64,000 nucleotides of DNA from Photobacterium toruni (GCF_024529955.1 NZ_AP024854.1:496001-560000), one strand, 5' to 3'. Positions 31,857 through 42,097 are shown, counted from the first letter of the stretch. Notes: generated by a model from the sequence alone, not told the origin. Made by a program: numbers and translations.

Positions 31857-32303
31857 ATGACAGAATTGATGAATGGCGATCTTGGATTATGGGTGCTGTT
31901 TGCCACTGGATTTTTAAGTGCAACCTTACTGCCTGGTGGATCTGAAGCTAATCTAATTGCAGCTTTAAAAGTAGGTGATAACCCTGTATGGCAAATAGTT
32001 GCAGTTGTAACTATCGGCAATACTTTAGGAGGGCTGACTAATTATTGGCTTGGATTGTTACTACCTGATAAAACAGCTGAAAATAAACAAAGTAATAACG
32101 CATTATTATGGTTAAAGAAATATGGTTATTGGAGTTTATTATTAAGTTGGATGCCATTAATTGGTGATCCTCTTTGTCTTGCTGCCGGTTGGTTACGGAT
32201 GCGTTTTTGGTGGTGTGCTGCCGCTATTTTTATTGGGAAAATGTTACGCTATATTGCCTTAGCGGCGATTGTGCTAGGGTTATTCTCTGGATTATCAGTG
32301 TAA
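31857..32303 (+). CDS. yqaA: YqaA family inner membrane protein
   Basis: The 148-residue protein resembles E. coli YqaA, a small membrane protein of the DedA/SNARE-associated (VTT) superfamily with no settled function. Recognisable segments are GFLSATLLPGGSEANLIAAL (about 18-37), TIGNTLGGLTNYWLG (about 57-71) and LLLSWMPLIGDPLCLAAGWLRM (about 97-118), spread over roughly four hydrophobic helices. In E. coli yqaA also lies between gshA and the tRNA-Arg cluster, so position supports the call. Confidence 0.88.
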   Translation: MTELMNGDLGLWVLFATGFLSATLLPGGSEANLIAALKVGDNPVWQIVAVVTIGNTLGGLTNYWLGLLLPDKTAENKQSNNALLWLKKYGYWSLLLSWMPLIGDPLCLAAGWLRMRFWWCAAAIFIGKMLRYIALAAIVLGLFSGLSV

Positions 32304-32316
32304 GGAATGTATTAAC

Positions 32317-35169
32317 GTGCAAAAGTGGGTTTTAAGTGCTGCAGTACTGTCATTAGCAGGATGTAGTCAATGGAGTGAACATGCTTCAGTAAATGATAAC
32401 TTGCCACAAGGAGTTAAATTTATTGAACAGGTTAAAGCCGTAACAGGCAAGGCAGTAATTCCTTACAGTAAATATCAATTAGCCAATGGACTGACTGTTA
32501 TTCTATCACCAGATGATTCTGATCCTTTGGTAAATGTTGATATGACTTATCATGTTGGCTCTGCTCGCGAACAACAAGGAAAGTCAGGTTTTGCTCATTT
32601 CTTTGAACATATGATGTTTCAAGGCTCAAAACATGTTGGTGATCAGCAGCATTTTAAATTGATCACAGAAGCTGGCGGTAATTTAAATGGCAGTACTAAC
32701 CGCGATCGTACTAATTATTATGAAACCGTTCCTGCAAACCAACTTCAAAAAGTGTTGTGGTTAGAGTCCGATCGAATGGGGTTCTTATTGGATGCAGTGT
32801 CACAGCGTAAATTTGAAATTCAGCGTTCAACAGTAAAAAACGAGCGAGCTCAAAATTTTGAAAATCGTCCTTATGGGTTGATTTATGAGAAAATGGGTGA
32901 GGCGCTATATCCGCGAAGTCATCCATATTCATGGCAAACTATTGGTTATGTTGATGATCTTGATCGGGTTGATGTTAATGATCTTAAAGCATTTTTCCTG
33001 CGTTGGTATGGTCCAAATAATGCGACTTTGACTATCGGTGGTGATATTAATAAAGCGCAAACACTAGCGTGGATCAATAAATATTTCGGCTCGATTCCAC
33101 GAGGTCCTGAAGTAAAAAATGCGCCTAAACAGCCTGCTAAAATTACTCATAATCGATTTATTACCCTTGAAGATAATATTCAACAACCAATGCTAATGAT
33201 GGGATGGCCAACAGCGTATCTTGGTGCAAAAGATCAGTCATCACTGGATATACTAGGGCAAATTATTGGCAGTGGCACTAATAGTTTACTGTATCAAAAA
33301 TTAGTTAAGACGGGCGAGGCTGTAGATGCTGGTGCTTTTCAAGATTGTGCCGAGCTCGCGTGTACGATGTATGTTTATGCAATGGCCCCAAGCGGAAACC
33401 AAGGCAATTTAAAACAGCTGCGTACTAAAGTGATGGCTATCGTCAATGGTATTGAAAAGCAGGGGATTAACCCTCAGCAACTGAATGAAATTAAAGGTTC
33501 AGTTGCGGCAAGTGCAATTTATGGCTTGCAAAGTGTAGCGGGTAAAGTCTCTCAGCTTGCGGCTTATCAAACATTTTTTGGTGATCCTAATTATTTACCA
33601 ACCGAGCTTAAAAACGTTAATAGCGTTACCACCAATACTGTAATGGCAGCTTATAATAAGTACTTATATCAGCAGCCAAATGTCAGTTTAAGCGTAGTAC
33701 CAAAAGGGAAATTGCAATTAGAAGCGGCTAAGCCAAACTTTATTCCTGCGCCTCGTCATCTTCCACAGCATCATAAGATCAAAGAGCAAGATTTAGCTTA
33801 TCGTACGGTTACCGATAATTTTGATCGCTCAGTCATGCCACAAGCATCAACTCCCGTTAAAGCTGTGATGCCGAGTTTATATGAATTTAAACTTGCTAAT
33901 GGTATTAATGTTATTGGCACTGAATACCAAGAAACCCCCACTATTACCTTACAATTAAGTGTCCCTGCTGGGCGTCGAGTTGAACCTGATGGTAAAGCAG
34001 GGTTAGCACAATTAACGGCGGCAATGATGAATGAGGGGACGACGAAATTAACCGCGGAGCAGATAGCATCAAAACTTGATACCTTAGGCAGTAGTATCAA
34101 TGTTAATGCTGGGCTTTATAACACCACGGTATCACTGAATACTTTGACAAAGAATTTACCACAAACATTGGCATTATTTGAGCAACGTTTGTTGGAACCT
34201 AAATTCACAGAATCTGATTTCAAACGTTTGAAAAAGCAAATGTTAGAAAGCATTGTCTATGAGCATCAAAGTGCGGAATGGTTAGCAAATCAAGCAACTC
34301 GAGATGTATTGTTTAAAGGGACGGTATTTAGTCGTCCCGCGGAGGGCACTCAAGCCTCCATTAATAATCTTACCTTGCAAGATGTTAGGGATTTCTACCA
34401 GCGTTATTACACTCCAAATGGTGCTGATATCGTCGTCGTTGGCGATATTAAACAAGCTAATTTACAGACGGATTTAGCCCCGTTAGCGGCTTGGAAAGGG
34501 GCTCCTAAACCAACGTTTATAATGCCAACGTTACCATACCTATCCCAGCAAGCGATATGGCTAGTCAATAAACCGCATGCGCCACAAACCGTCGTGCGTT
34601 TGGTGCGCCAAGGCTTAGCTTATGATGCAACGGGTGAGTTATTTAAGACGCAGTTAGCTAATTTTAATTTAGCGGGTAATTTTAATAGTCGTCTAAATTT
34701 GAATTTACGTGAAGATAAGGGCTATACCTATGGTGCTGGCGGTTATTTAACTGGCGGACGAGAAATTGGTATGGCAAGTTTTTATGCACAAGTTCGAGCT
34801 AATGCAACTTTACCTGCGATCAAAGAGTTTATGGTTGAACTTAAACGCATGAGTAGCACTGGATTAACCGATAAAGAAGTCAAATTTATGCGGTTAGCTG
34901 TTGGTCAACAAGATGCGTTAAGTTATGAAACGCCGACTAAAAAAGCGGCGTTATTAGGCACCATACTCAGTTATGATTTACCAAAAGATTTTGTAACTCA
35001 ACGTAATCATATTGTGGCAACTATTACGAAAACTGAAATGGATAACTTAGCTAAGAAATGGTTTAACCCTAATGATTATCAAATTATTGTTGTCGGTGAT
35101 GCTAAAACATTATTGCCGCAATTAAAGACATTAGGTTTACCTATTCATCAATTAGTACTCAATCAGTAA
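32317..35169 (+). CDS. M16 family zinc metallopeptidase, predicted lipoprotein
   Basis: This 950-residue protein starts with GTG at 32317, with AAGGA about 10 bases upstream. It has a lipoprotein signal ending LSLAGC (Cys16), so it should be anchored in an envelope membrane facing the periplasm. The first M16 half has the inverted zinc motif HFFEHMMF (His94, Glu97, His98), with the third ligand likely in the NERAQNFE helix about 75 residues later. A second, inactive M16-like half begins near 520 (LANGINVIGTEYQETPTITLQLSVPAGRR), giving the clam-shell architecture. Such enzymes degrade peptides enclosed in the chamber; the substrate here is unknown. It lies between yqaA and gshA. Confidence 0.9.
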   Translation: MQKWVLSAAVLSLAGCSQWSEHASVNDNLPQGVKFIEQVKAVTGKAVIPYSKYQLANGLTVILSPDDSDPLVNVDMTYHVGSAREQQGKSGFAHFFEHMMFQGSKHVGDQQHFKLITEAGGNLNGSTNRDRTNYYETVPANQLQKVLWLESDRMGFLLDAVSQRKFEIQRSTVKNERAQNFENRPYGLIYEKMGEALYPRSHPYSWQTIGYVDDLDRVDVNDLKAFFLRWYGPNNATLTIGGDINKAQTLAWINKYFGSIPRGPEVKNAPKQPAKITHNRFITLEDNIQQPMLMMGWPTAYLGAKDQSSLDILGQIIGSGTNSLLYQKLVKTGEAVDAGAFQDCAELACTMYVYAMAPSGNQGNLKQLRTKVMAIVNGIEKQGINPQQLNEIKGSVAASAIYGLQSVAGKVSQLAAYQTFFGDPNYLPTELKNVNSVTTNTVMAAYNKYLYQQPNVSLSVVPKGKLQLEAAKPNFIPAPRHLPQHHKIKEQDLAYRTVTDNFDRSVMPQASTPVKAVMPSLYEFKLANGINVIGTEYQETPTITLQLSVPAGRRVEPDGKAGLAQLTAAMMNEGTTKLTAEQIASKLDTLGSSINVNAGLYNTTVSLNTLTKNLPQTLALFEQRLLEPKFTESDFKRLKKQMLESIVYEHQSAEWLANQATRDVLFKGTVFSRPAEGTQASINNLTLQDVRDFYQRYYTPNGADIVVVGDIKQANLQTDLAPLAAWKGAPKPTFIMPTLPYLSQQAIWLVNKPHAPQTVVRLVRQGLAYDATGELFKTQLANFNLAGNFNSRLNLNLREDKGYTYGAGGYLTGGREIGMASFYAQVRANATLPAIKEFMVELKRMSSTGLTDKEVKFMRLAVGQQDALSYETPTKKAALLGTILSYDLPKDFVTQRNHIVATITKTEMDNLAKKWFNPNDYQIIVVGDAKTLLPQLKTLGLPIHQLVLNQ

Positions 35170-35183
35170 GATATGCTACGGAG

Positions 35184-35213
35184 TAACAGCCTTTATTAAG
35201 TTAAGGGCTGTTA
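35184..35213 (+). terminator. Hairpin after the M16 peptidase gene
   Basis: TAACAGCC (35184-35191) pairs with GGCTGTTA (35206-35213). The T-run after it is weak, so it may be an inefficient terminator. Confidence 0.5.
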
Positions 35214-35306
35214 TTGTGTAGTAAAAATGTTTCACAATTATTAATACTATAAAGCATGGTAATCCCGCTTAATAATGATTACCCTGTTTTCTTCAATTGG
35301 ATAAAA

Positions 35307-36911
35307 ATGAGAATGACCTTCATGACTTTTTCCGAAAGGTTGCAACAGGTTGCCAAAAATCCTGAAGCATTAACACAGCTAGGGCGTGGTCTTGAGCGTG
35401 AGTCTTTACGCATAACAGAAGACTTAACTGTCTCTTCATTGCCCCATCCGAGTGCTTTAGGTTCTGCGTTAACAAATAAATGGATCACCACTGATTTTGC
35501 TGAATCTTTACTGGAATTTATTACGCCAGTTTCTCGTGATGTTGATGATTTACTTGCACAATTAGACGATATTCATAAGTTTTCTTTAAGCCATATGGCT
35601 GGCGAGCGCTTATGGCCGATGTCTATGCCATGCTTTGTTGATGATCAAAATGAGATTGAATTAGCACAGTACGGCAGCTCAAATTCAGGACGAATGAAAA
35701 CCCTGTATCGCGAAGGCTTAAAGCGTCGTTATGGCAGCGTAATGCAAATTATTTCTGGCGTGCATTTTAATTTTTCCTTCCCTGATACTTTTTGGGATGG
35801 TTTATTTGGCGATCAAACAGATCAACAACGCCAAGACTCGGTTTCTGATGCATACTTTGGCTTGATTCGAAACTATTACCGTTTTGGATGGCTAATTCCA
35901 TATTTATTTGGCTCTTCTCCTGCAATGTGTGGTTCGTTTATTCAAAATGAGCAACTTAAAGCATCGTTTGAAAAGGTAGGTAAAGGAACTTACTTTTTAG
36001 AGAATGCAACCGCGTTACGATTAAGCGATTTAGGTTATACCAATCATGCTCAAAGCTCGTTAAAAATTGGTTTTAATAATATCGAACAATATTTAACGGG
36101 GCTTAATAGTGCTATTCATACGCCATCAGAAGAATTTTCTAAGCTTGGGGTTGTTGTTGATGGCAAACGTCAACAGTTAAATAGTAATGTATTACAGATT
36201 GAAAATGAGCTATATGCGCCTATTCGTCCTAAACGTGTGGCTAAAAGTGGTGAAAAACCATCAGAAGCATTAAAGCGTGCAGGGGTTGAGTACATTGAAG
36301 TGCGTTCGCTTGATGTCAATCCATTTAGCCCGATTGGTATTGATGAAGATCAGGTACGTTTTCTTGATTTATTTTTAATCTGGGCAACATTAACGCCATC
36401 ACCGAATATGACCGATTGTGAGCTTGCTTGCTGGCGTGACAATTGGAATAAAGTGGTTGTTGATGGTCGTAATCCAGAATTACTGCTTAAAATTGGTTGT
36501 GATGGTGAAGAGCTATTGCTTAAAACATGGGGACGCCGTGTTTTTGCTGAATTAGAGCAAGTTGCTATTACTTTAGATGGTTTACACGGTAATGATAAAT
36601 ACCAGCAAACCTATCAACGTTTGTTAACTTGGATTGAAGATCCTAAATTAACATTTTCAGCCACGTTGCTTGAGCAAATCAAAACCTATCAAGGGATTGG
36701 TGCGCTTGGTGATTATTATGCAACGGCACATGCTAAAAAATTAGCGCAACAAGCGTTCCGTTTTTATGATCAAGCCACGTTTGAGCAAGAAGTGGCTGCA
36801 TCGGTGATTAAACAACGTCAAATTGAACAAAGTGACACACTTTCATTTGATGATTTCTTAGCCGATTATTTTGCCGATGTTGATGTAGAAATACCGATGT
36901 TAACCAAATAA
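35307..36911 (+). CDS. gshA: Glutamate-cysteine ligase
   Basis: GshA joins glutamate and cysteine, the first and limiting step of glutathione synthesis. The proteobacterial-type enzyme here has about 534 residues from the ATG at 35307; ATGs at 35313, 35322 or 35256 are also in frame, and the true start is uncertain because no ribosome-binding site is strong. Family segments include [36 protein letters not shown] (core [15 protein letters not shown]), [26 protein letters not shown] (core [10 protein letters not shown]) and [17 protein letters not shown]. The gshA-luxS linkage is as in E. coli, with one lipoprotein gene between them here. Confidence 0.95.
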   Translation: MRMTFMTFSERLQQVAKNPEALTQLGRGLERESLRITEDLTVSSLPHPSALGSALTNKWITTDFAESLLEFITPVSRDVDDLLAQLDDIHKFSLSHMAGERLWPMSMPCFVDDQNEIELAQYGSSNSGRMKTLYREGLKRRYGSVMQIISGVHFNFSFPDTFWDGLFGDQTDQQRQDSVSDAYFGLIRNYYRFGWLIPYLFGSSPAMCGSFIQNEQLKASFEKVGKGTYFLENATALRLSDLGYTNHAQSSLKIGFNNIEQYLTGLNSAIHTPSEEFSKLGVVVDGKRQQLNSNVLQIENELYAPIRPKRVAKSGEKPSEALKRAGVEYIEVRSLDVNPFSPIGIDEDQVRFLDLFLIWATLTPSPNMTDCELACWRDNWNKVVVDGRNPELLLKIGCDGEELLLKTWGRRVFAELEQVAITLDGLHGNDKYQQTYQRLLTWIEDPKLTFSATLLEQIKTYQGIGALGDYYATAHAKKLAQQAFRFYDQATFEQEVAASVIKQRQIEQSDTLSFDDFLADYFADVDVEIPMLTK

Positions 36912-36922
36912 AACATGATATC

Positions 36923-36955
36923 AAGCTGACCTTTTCTAAGTGTCAGCTTTTTTTT
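36923..36955 (+). terminator. Intrinsic terminator of gshA
   Basis: AAGCTGAC (36923-36930) and GTCAGCTT (36942-36949) form an 8-bp stem followed by a T-run. Confidence 0.88.
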
Positions 36956-36990
36956 GATCGAATTTAATGATTAACAACATAAGGTAAAAA

Positions 36991-37596
36991 ATGCGCTTAC
37001 GTGTTCGATTATTATTACTGACTGCGGTGGTTTTCATTGTGAGTGGTTGTGCGACACCACCACCCAATAACCAATCAAACCTGTGTAGTATTTTTCGTCA
37101 ATACCCTGATTGGTATCAAGATGCTATTGATATGCAACAAAAGTGGGGTACACCGATTAATGTTGCGATGGCTATCATGAAGCAAGAAAGTAGTTATCGC
37201 CATGATGCGTTACCGCCTAAAGACTATGTGCTTGGCTTTATTCCATGGGGTCGAGTGAGTAGTGCGTATGGTTATGCTCAAGCGCAAGATCCTGCATGGG
37301 CTGATTTTCAAAAACACACCGGTCATGGTGGTTCTCGCAGTAATTTTGATGACGCACTACAATTTATTGGCTGGTATACCAATGAAACGCAACGGCAATT
37401 AGGTATTTCTAAATGGAATGCTTACGGCCAATATTTAGCTTATCACGAAGGTCGTGGAGGCTATAAACGTGGTACTTATCACCGTAAGCCATGGCTAATT
37501 AAAGTTGCACGAAAAGTTGAACGACAAGCAAGGGATTATGGCTGGCAATTGAAGCAATGTCGTAAAGAGCTCGATGCTAACAAAAGTTGGTGGTAG
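36991..37596 (+). CDS. Lytic transglycosylase-like (SLT domain) lipoprotein
   Basis: The 201-residue protein has a lipoprotein signal with VSGC (Cys20) and a transglycosylase SLT-type domain. The likely catalytic glutamate is Glu66 in MAIMKQESSYRHDA, preceded by the usual helix (INVAMAIMKQES), and SSAYGYAQAQDPAW fits the glycine/tyrosine segment of the family. It should cleave peptidoglycan glycan strands from the outer membrane's inner face, with 1,6-anhydro ends. It is shorter than MltC or EmtA of E. coli, and I do not assign one of those names. It sits between gshA and luxS with its own good spacing. Confidence 0.8.
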   Translation: MRLRVRLLLLTAVVFIVSGCATPPPNNQSNLCSIFRQYPDWYQDAIDMQQKWGTPINVAMAIMKQESSYRHDALPPKDYVLGFIPWGRVSSAYGYAQAQDPAWADFQKHTGHGGSRSNFDDALQFIGWYTNETQRQLGISKWNAYGQYLAYHEGRGGYKRGTYHRKPWLIKVARKVERQARDYGWQLKQCRKELDANKSWW

Positions 37597-37665
37597 GTTA
37601 ATTGGAAATATGCACTGTAGAAATTAGGTGCTAGGATTTATTTTTAAGACAAGGAGATGTAAGCA

Positions 37666-38184
37666 ATGCCATTACTTGATAGCTTTACTGTCGATCATAC
37701 CAAAATGCATGCGCCTGCTGTAAGGATAGCAAAGACCATGCAAACTCCAAAAGGTGACACGATTACAGTGTTTGATTTGCGTTTTTGTCGCCCAAATGCA
37801 GATATTCTTAGCGAGCGTGGTATTCATACGCTAGAACATTTATACGCAGGGTTTATGCGGCAGCATTTAAATTCTGACACGGTAGAAATTATTGATATTT
37901 CGCCGATGGGCTGTCGGACTGGTTTTTACATGAGCTTGATTGGTAAGCCAACTGAGCAAACTGTTGCTCAAGCTTGGTTAGCGGCAATGAAAGATGTACT
38001 AGCCGTCGCGACGCAAGAGCAGATACCTGAGCTAAATGAATACCAATGTGGGACTTACAGTCTACATTCTTTAACCGAGGCTCAAGCAATTGCCGCAGCG
38101 ATTATCAAAGCGGGTATTGATGTTAATAAGAATGATGATCTTGCGTTGCCTGAAGCGCTATTGCAGCAGTTACAGGTTAAATAA
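37666..38184 (+). CDS. luxS: S-ribosylhomocysteine lyase LuxS
   Basis: LuxS splits S-ribosylhomocysteine into homocysteine and the precursor of autoinducer 2, serving both the methyl cycle and quorum sensing. The 172-residue protein has the metal site GIHTLEHLY (His54, Glu57, His58) with Cys128 in YQCGTYS as the third ligand, and the catalytic Cys83 in [10 protein letters not shown] strong AAGGAG precedes the ATG. In luminous vibrios AI-2 feeds the LuxPQ pathway; no receptor or lux genes are in this window. Confidence 0.98.
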   Translation: MPLLDSFTVDHTKMHAPAVRIAKTMQTPKGDTITVFDLRFCRPNADILSERGIHTLEHLYAGFMRQHLNSDTVEIIDISPMGCRTGFYMSLIGKPTEQTVAQAWLAAMKDVLAVATQEQIPELNEYQCGTYSLHSLTEAQAIAAAIIKAGIDVNKNDDLALPEALLQQLQVK

Positions 38185-38202
38185 CTGCCGATACTAAAGA
38201 CT

Positions 38203-38244
38203 AAAAAAGCCGTATTATGAATAAAATCACAATGCGGCTTTTTT
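38203..38244. terminator. Bidirectional terminator between luxS and corB
   Basis: AAAAAAGCCGTATT (38203-38216) pairs with AATGCGGCTTTTTT (38231-38244) with one G-U pair; A and T runs flank both sides and serve the two convergent genes. Confidence 0.9.
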
Positions 38245-38286
38245 GTTTTAAGTATTATATTTGATGATTAGTTAAATATTGCGTGA

Positions 38287-39603
38287 TCAGTGTTTATCAA
38301 CGTCTTGCTCTATTTCTGTTTGAGGAAGTTTTTCTGTATTACTATTTGTTGGTAATACTTTGATTAACTTAATCATATTGTCAGCCACTTCAATGATTTC
38401 CATTTGATGACCGTTAATATTAACGTTGATCTTTTCATCTGGAATATATTCTAAATGTTCAAGAATAAAACCATTTAATGTACGCGGACCATCTGTTGGT
38501 AGTTGCCAATTTAAACTTTTATTAAGATCGCGAATATTCGCACTGCCTTCAATTAATAAGCTACCATCTTTTTGTTGGGTTATTTCTTCAGCCAGTGTTG
38601 GTGCAATTGAAGTAGTAAATTCGCCGACGATTTCTTCGAGAATATCTTCAACAGTGATCAAACCTTGAATATCGCCGTACTCATCCACAATTAAGCCAAT
38701 GCGTTCTTTATTACGTTGAAACTTTAAGAGCTGAATGTTGAGCGGTGTACCTTCAGGAATAAAATACACTTCATCAGCTGCACGAAGTAGGTTTTCTTTA
38801 CTGAAATCATTTTTGTCCATCATTAAGCGATAAGCTTCACGGACACGTAGCATTCCAACAACTTCATCAATACTATCGCGATATAAGACAATGCGACCAT
38901 GTGCTGAATGGCTTAATTGGCGCACAATGGATTTCCAATCATCATTGACATTGATTGCTGCAATTTCGTTACGTGGGATCATCAGATCTTCAACGGTAAC
39001 ATTTTCTAAATCAAGAATTGAGATCAACATATCTTGATGACGGCGAGGGATCAATGAACCGGCTTCATTAACAATGGTTCGTAGTTCTTCAGAGTTAATG
39101 TTTGAGCCTGTATTGTTATCTTTTTTTACACGTAAGATAAATAAGAAGCCATTAGTAATACCATTTACAAACCACACTAATGGGTAGAGTAATTTCATTA
39201 AAATGTTAAGTAAGATACTGCTCGTGTAAGAGATTTTTTCTGGGTATAACGCCGCGACTGTTTTGGGTGTTACTTCTGCAAAAACTAGAATTACAATGGT
39301 TAAAATTGCGGTTGCAATTGCGACACCAGCATCACCATAAAGGCGCATACCAATAATAGTCGCAATGGCTGATGCGATAATATTAACCAGATTATTGCCG
39401 ATTAGAATGAGCCCCAGTAAACGGTCAGTACGGGAAAGAAGTTTTTCTACACGTTGAGCCCCTTTATGCCCTTGGCTTGCAAGATGGCGTAGTTTATAAC
39501 GGTTGAGGGTCATCATTCCTGTTTCAGAACTTGAAAAGTAAGCTGAAATGACGATCATAAGAGCAAGTAAAGCAAATAATAAGCCTGTGGAAATTTGGTC
39601 CAA
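38287..39603 (-). CDS. corB: CNNM/CorB family transporter (YfjD), DUF21-CBS-CorC
   Basis: The 438-residue membrane protein belongs to the CorB/YfjD family, linked to magnesium or cobalt handling. It has an N-terminal DUF21 membrane domain of about four helices (residues 1-180; the motif YFSSSETGMMTLNRYKLRHLA is typical), two CBS domains (about 200-330; MIPRNEIAAINVND and DEYGDIQGLITVEDILEEIVGEF, core GLITVEDILEEIVGE), and a C-terminal CorC/HlyC domain about 340-425. It is transcribed away from luxS and downstream of ypjD, the same ffh-ypjD-corB neighbourhood as in E. coli. The exact ion moved is not clear from sequence. Confidence 0.9.
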   Translation of the reverse strand: MDQISTGLLFALLALMIVISAYFSSSETGMMTLNRYKLRHLASQGHKGAQRVEKLLSRTDRLLGLILIGNNLVNIIASAIATIIGMRLYGDAGVAIATAILTIVILVFAEVTPKTVAALYPEKISYTSSILLNILMKLLYPLVWFVNGITNGFLFILRVKKDNNTGSNINSEELRTIVNEAGSLIPRRHQDMLISILDLENVTVEDLMIPRNEIAAINVNDDWKSIVRQLSHSAHGRIVLYRDSIDEVVGMLRVREAYRLMMDKNDFSKENLLRAADEVYFIPEGTPLNIQLLKFQRNKERIGLIVDEYGDIQGLITVEDILEEIVGEFTTSIAPTLAEEITQQKDGSLLIEGSANIRDLNKSLNWQLPTDGPRTLNGFILEHLEYIPDEKINVNINGHQMEIIEVADNMIKLIKVLPTNSNTEKLPQTEIEQDVDKH

Positions 39604-39724
39604 AAGGGGCAGTCCTTAACAGATTAAGCAAGCATTGTTAGTTATTGAATAAACGAACAATAATGTATAAAAAAGAGTGATTATAAAAATAAGTGTAGCA
39701 ATAAAATAACGAGGTGTTAGTGAA

Positions 39725-40528
39725 CTAACTGCCAATGATAATTTCTTTGACAAAACGGCTACCGAAATAGGCTAATGTCAGAAGAAAAGCACCGGCTAAA
39801 CTAAACCAAACGACTTTACGGCCACGCCAACCTTGGCGGTAATGACCCCATAACAATACGCTGTAAATAATCCAAGCAAGCAAGGATAAGACTGCTTTAT
39901 GGGTTTTGCCTTGAGCAATAATGTCGCCAATAAAAAAGTAGCCACTGATAAGAGTGACAGTTAGCAGGCTATAACCGACAATAATGATCTTGAAAAGTTG
40001 GCGTTCTACCATCATTAATGGTGGAATGTTAGGATTAATCTGTAAGCTTTTCTTATGCTTTAATTTATGATCAAGCCAAGCAAGTTGTAGCGCGTATAAA
40101 GTAGCAATCATTAAGGTTGAATATGAGAACAAGGCCAGAGAAATATGCACTAAAGCTTGTGGTTGAGCTTCTAAATGGGTAATAAAAGCACCAGATAACA
40201 TTGTTGCTGCTAATAAGTTAATAGCAGCAAAGCTATAAACAACGGGTAACAAGAACCAGATTCGCATTTTTAACATTGCAAGCGTGGTTAGACTGGCAAC
40301 AATAACGCTAATCAGCGATGCAACGTTAAGGATGCTGAGATTTTGGCCTGATGTGGCGAGGATAAGATCCTTAAGCAATAGCAAATGTAAGGCAATAGCA
40401 ATAACGGCGGTAATAAAAACAGGCTGAGTTTTAATTCCGTTATTATTCGCAAGCCCTGGGACAACAAACAGTAGCGCGATGATATAAAAGCATACTGCAG
40501 GGATGGCAATTAGCGTGTCCATAGTCAA
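39725..40528 (-). CDS. ypjD: YpjD/CcsA-type cytochrome c assembly-like membrane protein
   Basis: The 267-residue protein has about eight hydrophobic helices and belongs to the CcsA/CcmC-like YpjD family. Conserved histidines and aromatic residues such as HISLALFSYSTLMIATLYALQLAWLDHKLK (core ALFSYSTLMIA) and the tail region AWIIYSVLLWGHYRQGWRGRK (core LLWGHYRQGWRG) fit the haem-handling fold. Its own haem role is unproven. The start could be ATG at 40528 or 40522. It diverges from ffh across about 200 bp and lies upstream of corB on the same strand. Confidence 0.88.
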   Translation of the reverse strand: MTMDTLIAIPAVCFYIIALLFVVPGLANNNGIKTQPVFITAVIAIALHLLLLKDLILATSGQNLSILNVASLISVIVASLTTLAMLKMRIWFLLPVVYSFAAINLLAATMLSGAFITHLEAQPQALVHISLALFSYSTLMIATLYALQLAWLDHKLKHKKSLQINPNIPPLMMVERQLFKIIIVGYSLLTVTLISGYFFIGDIIAQGKTHKAVLSLLAWIIYSVLLWGHYRQGWRGRKVVWFSLAGAFLLTLAYFGSRFVKEIIIGS

Positions 40529-40729
40529 CCAGATAGTTCCTTAGTAACGAATAGCTATTTTTAATATTTAGAAGCAACAATTATACCCTGCTCAAACCTT
40601 CGTCGCCAATGTAATCCCAAAAAGAGCGGTGGGTTTACATGAAAGACCAAGCTTTTTTGCGGTATACTTGTAGCAATTTTGATAATTTTGCAATTTTGAT
40701 TGAGTTGCGTAACGAGCGAGTAGCACCAC

Positions 40730-42097
40730 ATGTTCGAAAATTTAACCGAGCGTTTATCGCGAACGCTGAAAAATGTCAGCGGCCGTGGTCGTCTTACGGA
40801 TGACAATATAAAGGATACCTTGCGTGAAGTGCGGATGGCATTACTCGAAGCCGACGTTGCGCTACCTGTTGTTCGTGAATTTGTTAAGCGCGTAAAAGAG
40901 CGCGCAGTGGGCACTGAAGTATCAAAAAGCCTAACACCCGGTCAAGAGTTCATTAAGATTGTTCAATCTGAACTTGAAGCGGTGATGGGAGAAGGCAATG
41001 AAGCGCTTGATTTAAGCTGCCAACCGCCAGCGGTTATTTTAATGGCGGGCTTACAAGGTGCGGGTAAAACCACCAGTGTCGGCAAATTAGGTAAGCTATT
41101 AAAAGAGCGTGATAAAAAGAAAGTATTGGTTGTTTCTGCTGACGTTTATCGTCCTGCGGCAATCAAACAGCTAGAAACATTAGCCACTGATGTTGGTGTG
41201 GATTTCTTCCCATCAAACGTTGAGCAAAAACCATTAACGATTGTAAAAGCAGCCTTAGAGCATGGTAAAACCAAGTTCTATGATGTGGTGATTGTCGATA
41301 CCGCAGGTCGTTTGCACGTTGATGAAGAAATGATGGGTGAGATCAAAGACATCCATCAAGCGTTAAACCCGGTTGAAACCTTGTTTGTGGTTGATGCCAT
41401 GACGGGTCAAGATGCGGCAAATACAGCCAAAGCATTTAATGATGCATTACCACTAACGGGTGTTATTTTAACCAAAGTTGATGGTGATGCACGTGGTGGT
41501 GCGGCATTATCTGTACGTCACATTACCGGTAAACCAATTAAATTTTTAGGTGTTGGTGAAAAAACTGATGCTTTAGAACCGTTCCACCCTGATCGTGTTG
41601 CTTCTCGTATTTTAGGTATGGGCGACGTTCTATCATTGATTGAAGATCTAGAACGTAACGTTGATAAAAAAGAAGCTGAAAAATTAGCTAAGAAATTTAA
41701 AGACAAAAAAGGCTTTGATCTTGAAGATTTCCGTAGCCAGCTTCAGCAAATGAAAAATATGGGTGGCATGATGGGCATGCTCGACAAACTTCCTGGTATG
41801 TCGCAGTTGCCTGGTGATATGAAAGATAAAGTTGATGATAAAATCTTCATGCAAATGGAAGCTATCATCAATTCTATGACCAAAGGCGAACGTGCTCGAC
41901 CTGAGCTAATTAAAGGCTCACGTAAGAAGCGTATTGCAGCCGGTTCTGGTACTCAGGTACAAGACGTAAACCGTTTATTGAAGCAATTTACCCAGATGCA
42001 AAAGATGATGAAAAAGATGCAAAAGGGTGGAATGAAGAATATGATGCGTCAAATGAAAGGCATGATGCCAGGTGGTGGAATGTTCCCTGGTCGCTAA
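40730..42097 (+). CDS. ffh: Signal recognition particle protein Ffh
   Basis: Ffh binds 4.5S RNA and signal sequences of nascent inner-membrane proteins and delivers ribosomes to FtsY. The 455-residue protein has an N domain (1-85), the GTPase G domain with P-loop GLQGAGKTTSVGKLG (about 105-119), DVYRPAAIKQL, DTAGRLHVDEEMM and TKVDGDARGGAALS, then the methionine-rich M domain from about 300, ending in a run of Met, Lys and Gly residues. The signature fits the bacterial SRP54 family. It is followed by rpsP, as in E. coli. Confidence 0.97.
   Translation: MFENLTERLSRTLKNVSGRGRLTDDNIKDTLREVRMALLEADVALPVVREFVKRVKERAVGTEVSKSLTPGQEFIKIVQSELEAVMGEGNEALDLSCQPPAVILMAGLQGAGKTTSVGKLGKLLKERDKKKVLVVSADVYRPAAIKQLETLATDVGVDFFPSNVEQKPLTIVKAALEHGKTKFYDVVIVDTAGRLHVDEEMMGEIKDIHQALNPVETLFVVDAMTGQDAANTAKAFNDALPLTGVILTKVDGDARGGAALSVRHITGKPIKFLGVGEKTDALEPFHPDRVASRILGMGDVLSLIEDLERNVDKKEAEKLAKKFKDKKGFDLEDFRSQLQQMKNMGGMMGMLDKLPGMSQLPGDMKDKVDDKIFMQMEAIINSMTKGERARPELIKGSRKKRIAAGSGTQVQDVNRLLKQFTQMQKMMKKMQKGGMKNMMRQMKGMMPGGGMFPGR

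Noticed and set aside
31730..32020. Minus-strand 96-residue frame overlapping yqaA
   Set aside because: It lies mostly over the recognisable yqaA coding sequence on the other strand and has no family features.
40561..40914. Minus-strand 117-residue frame reaching into ffh
   Set aside because: Most of it is antisense to the start of ffh and the remainder is the ypjD-ffh promoter region.
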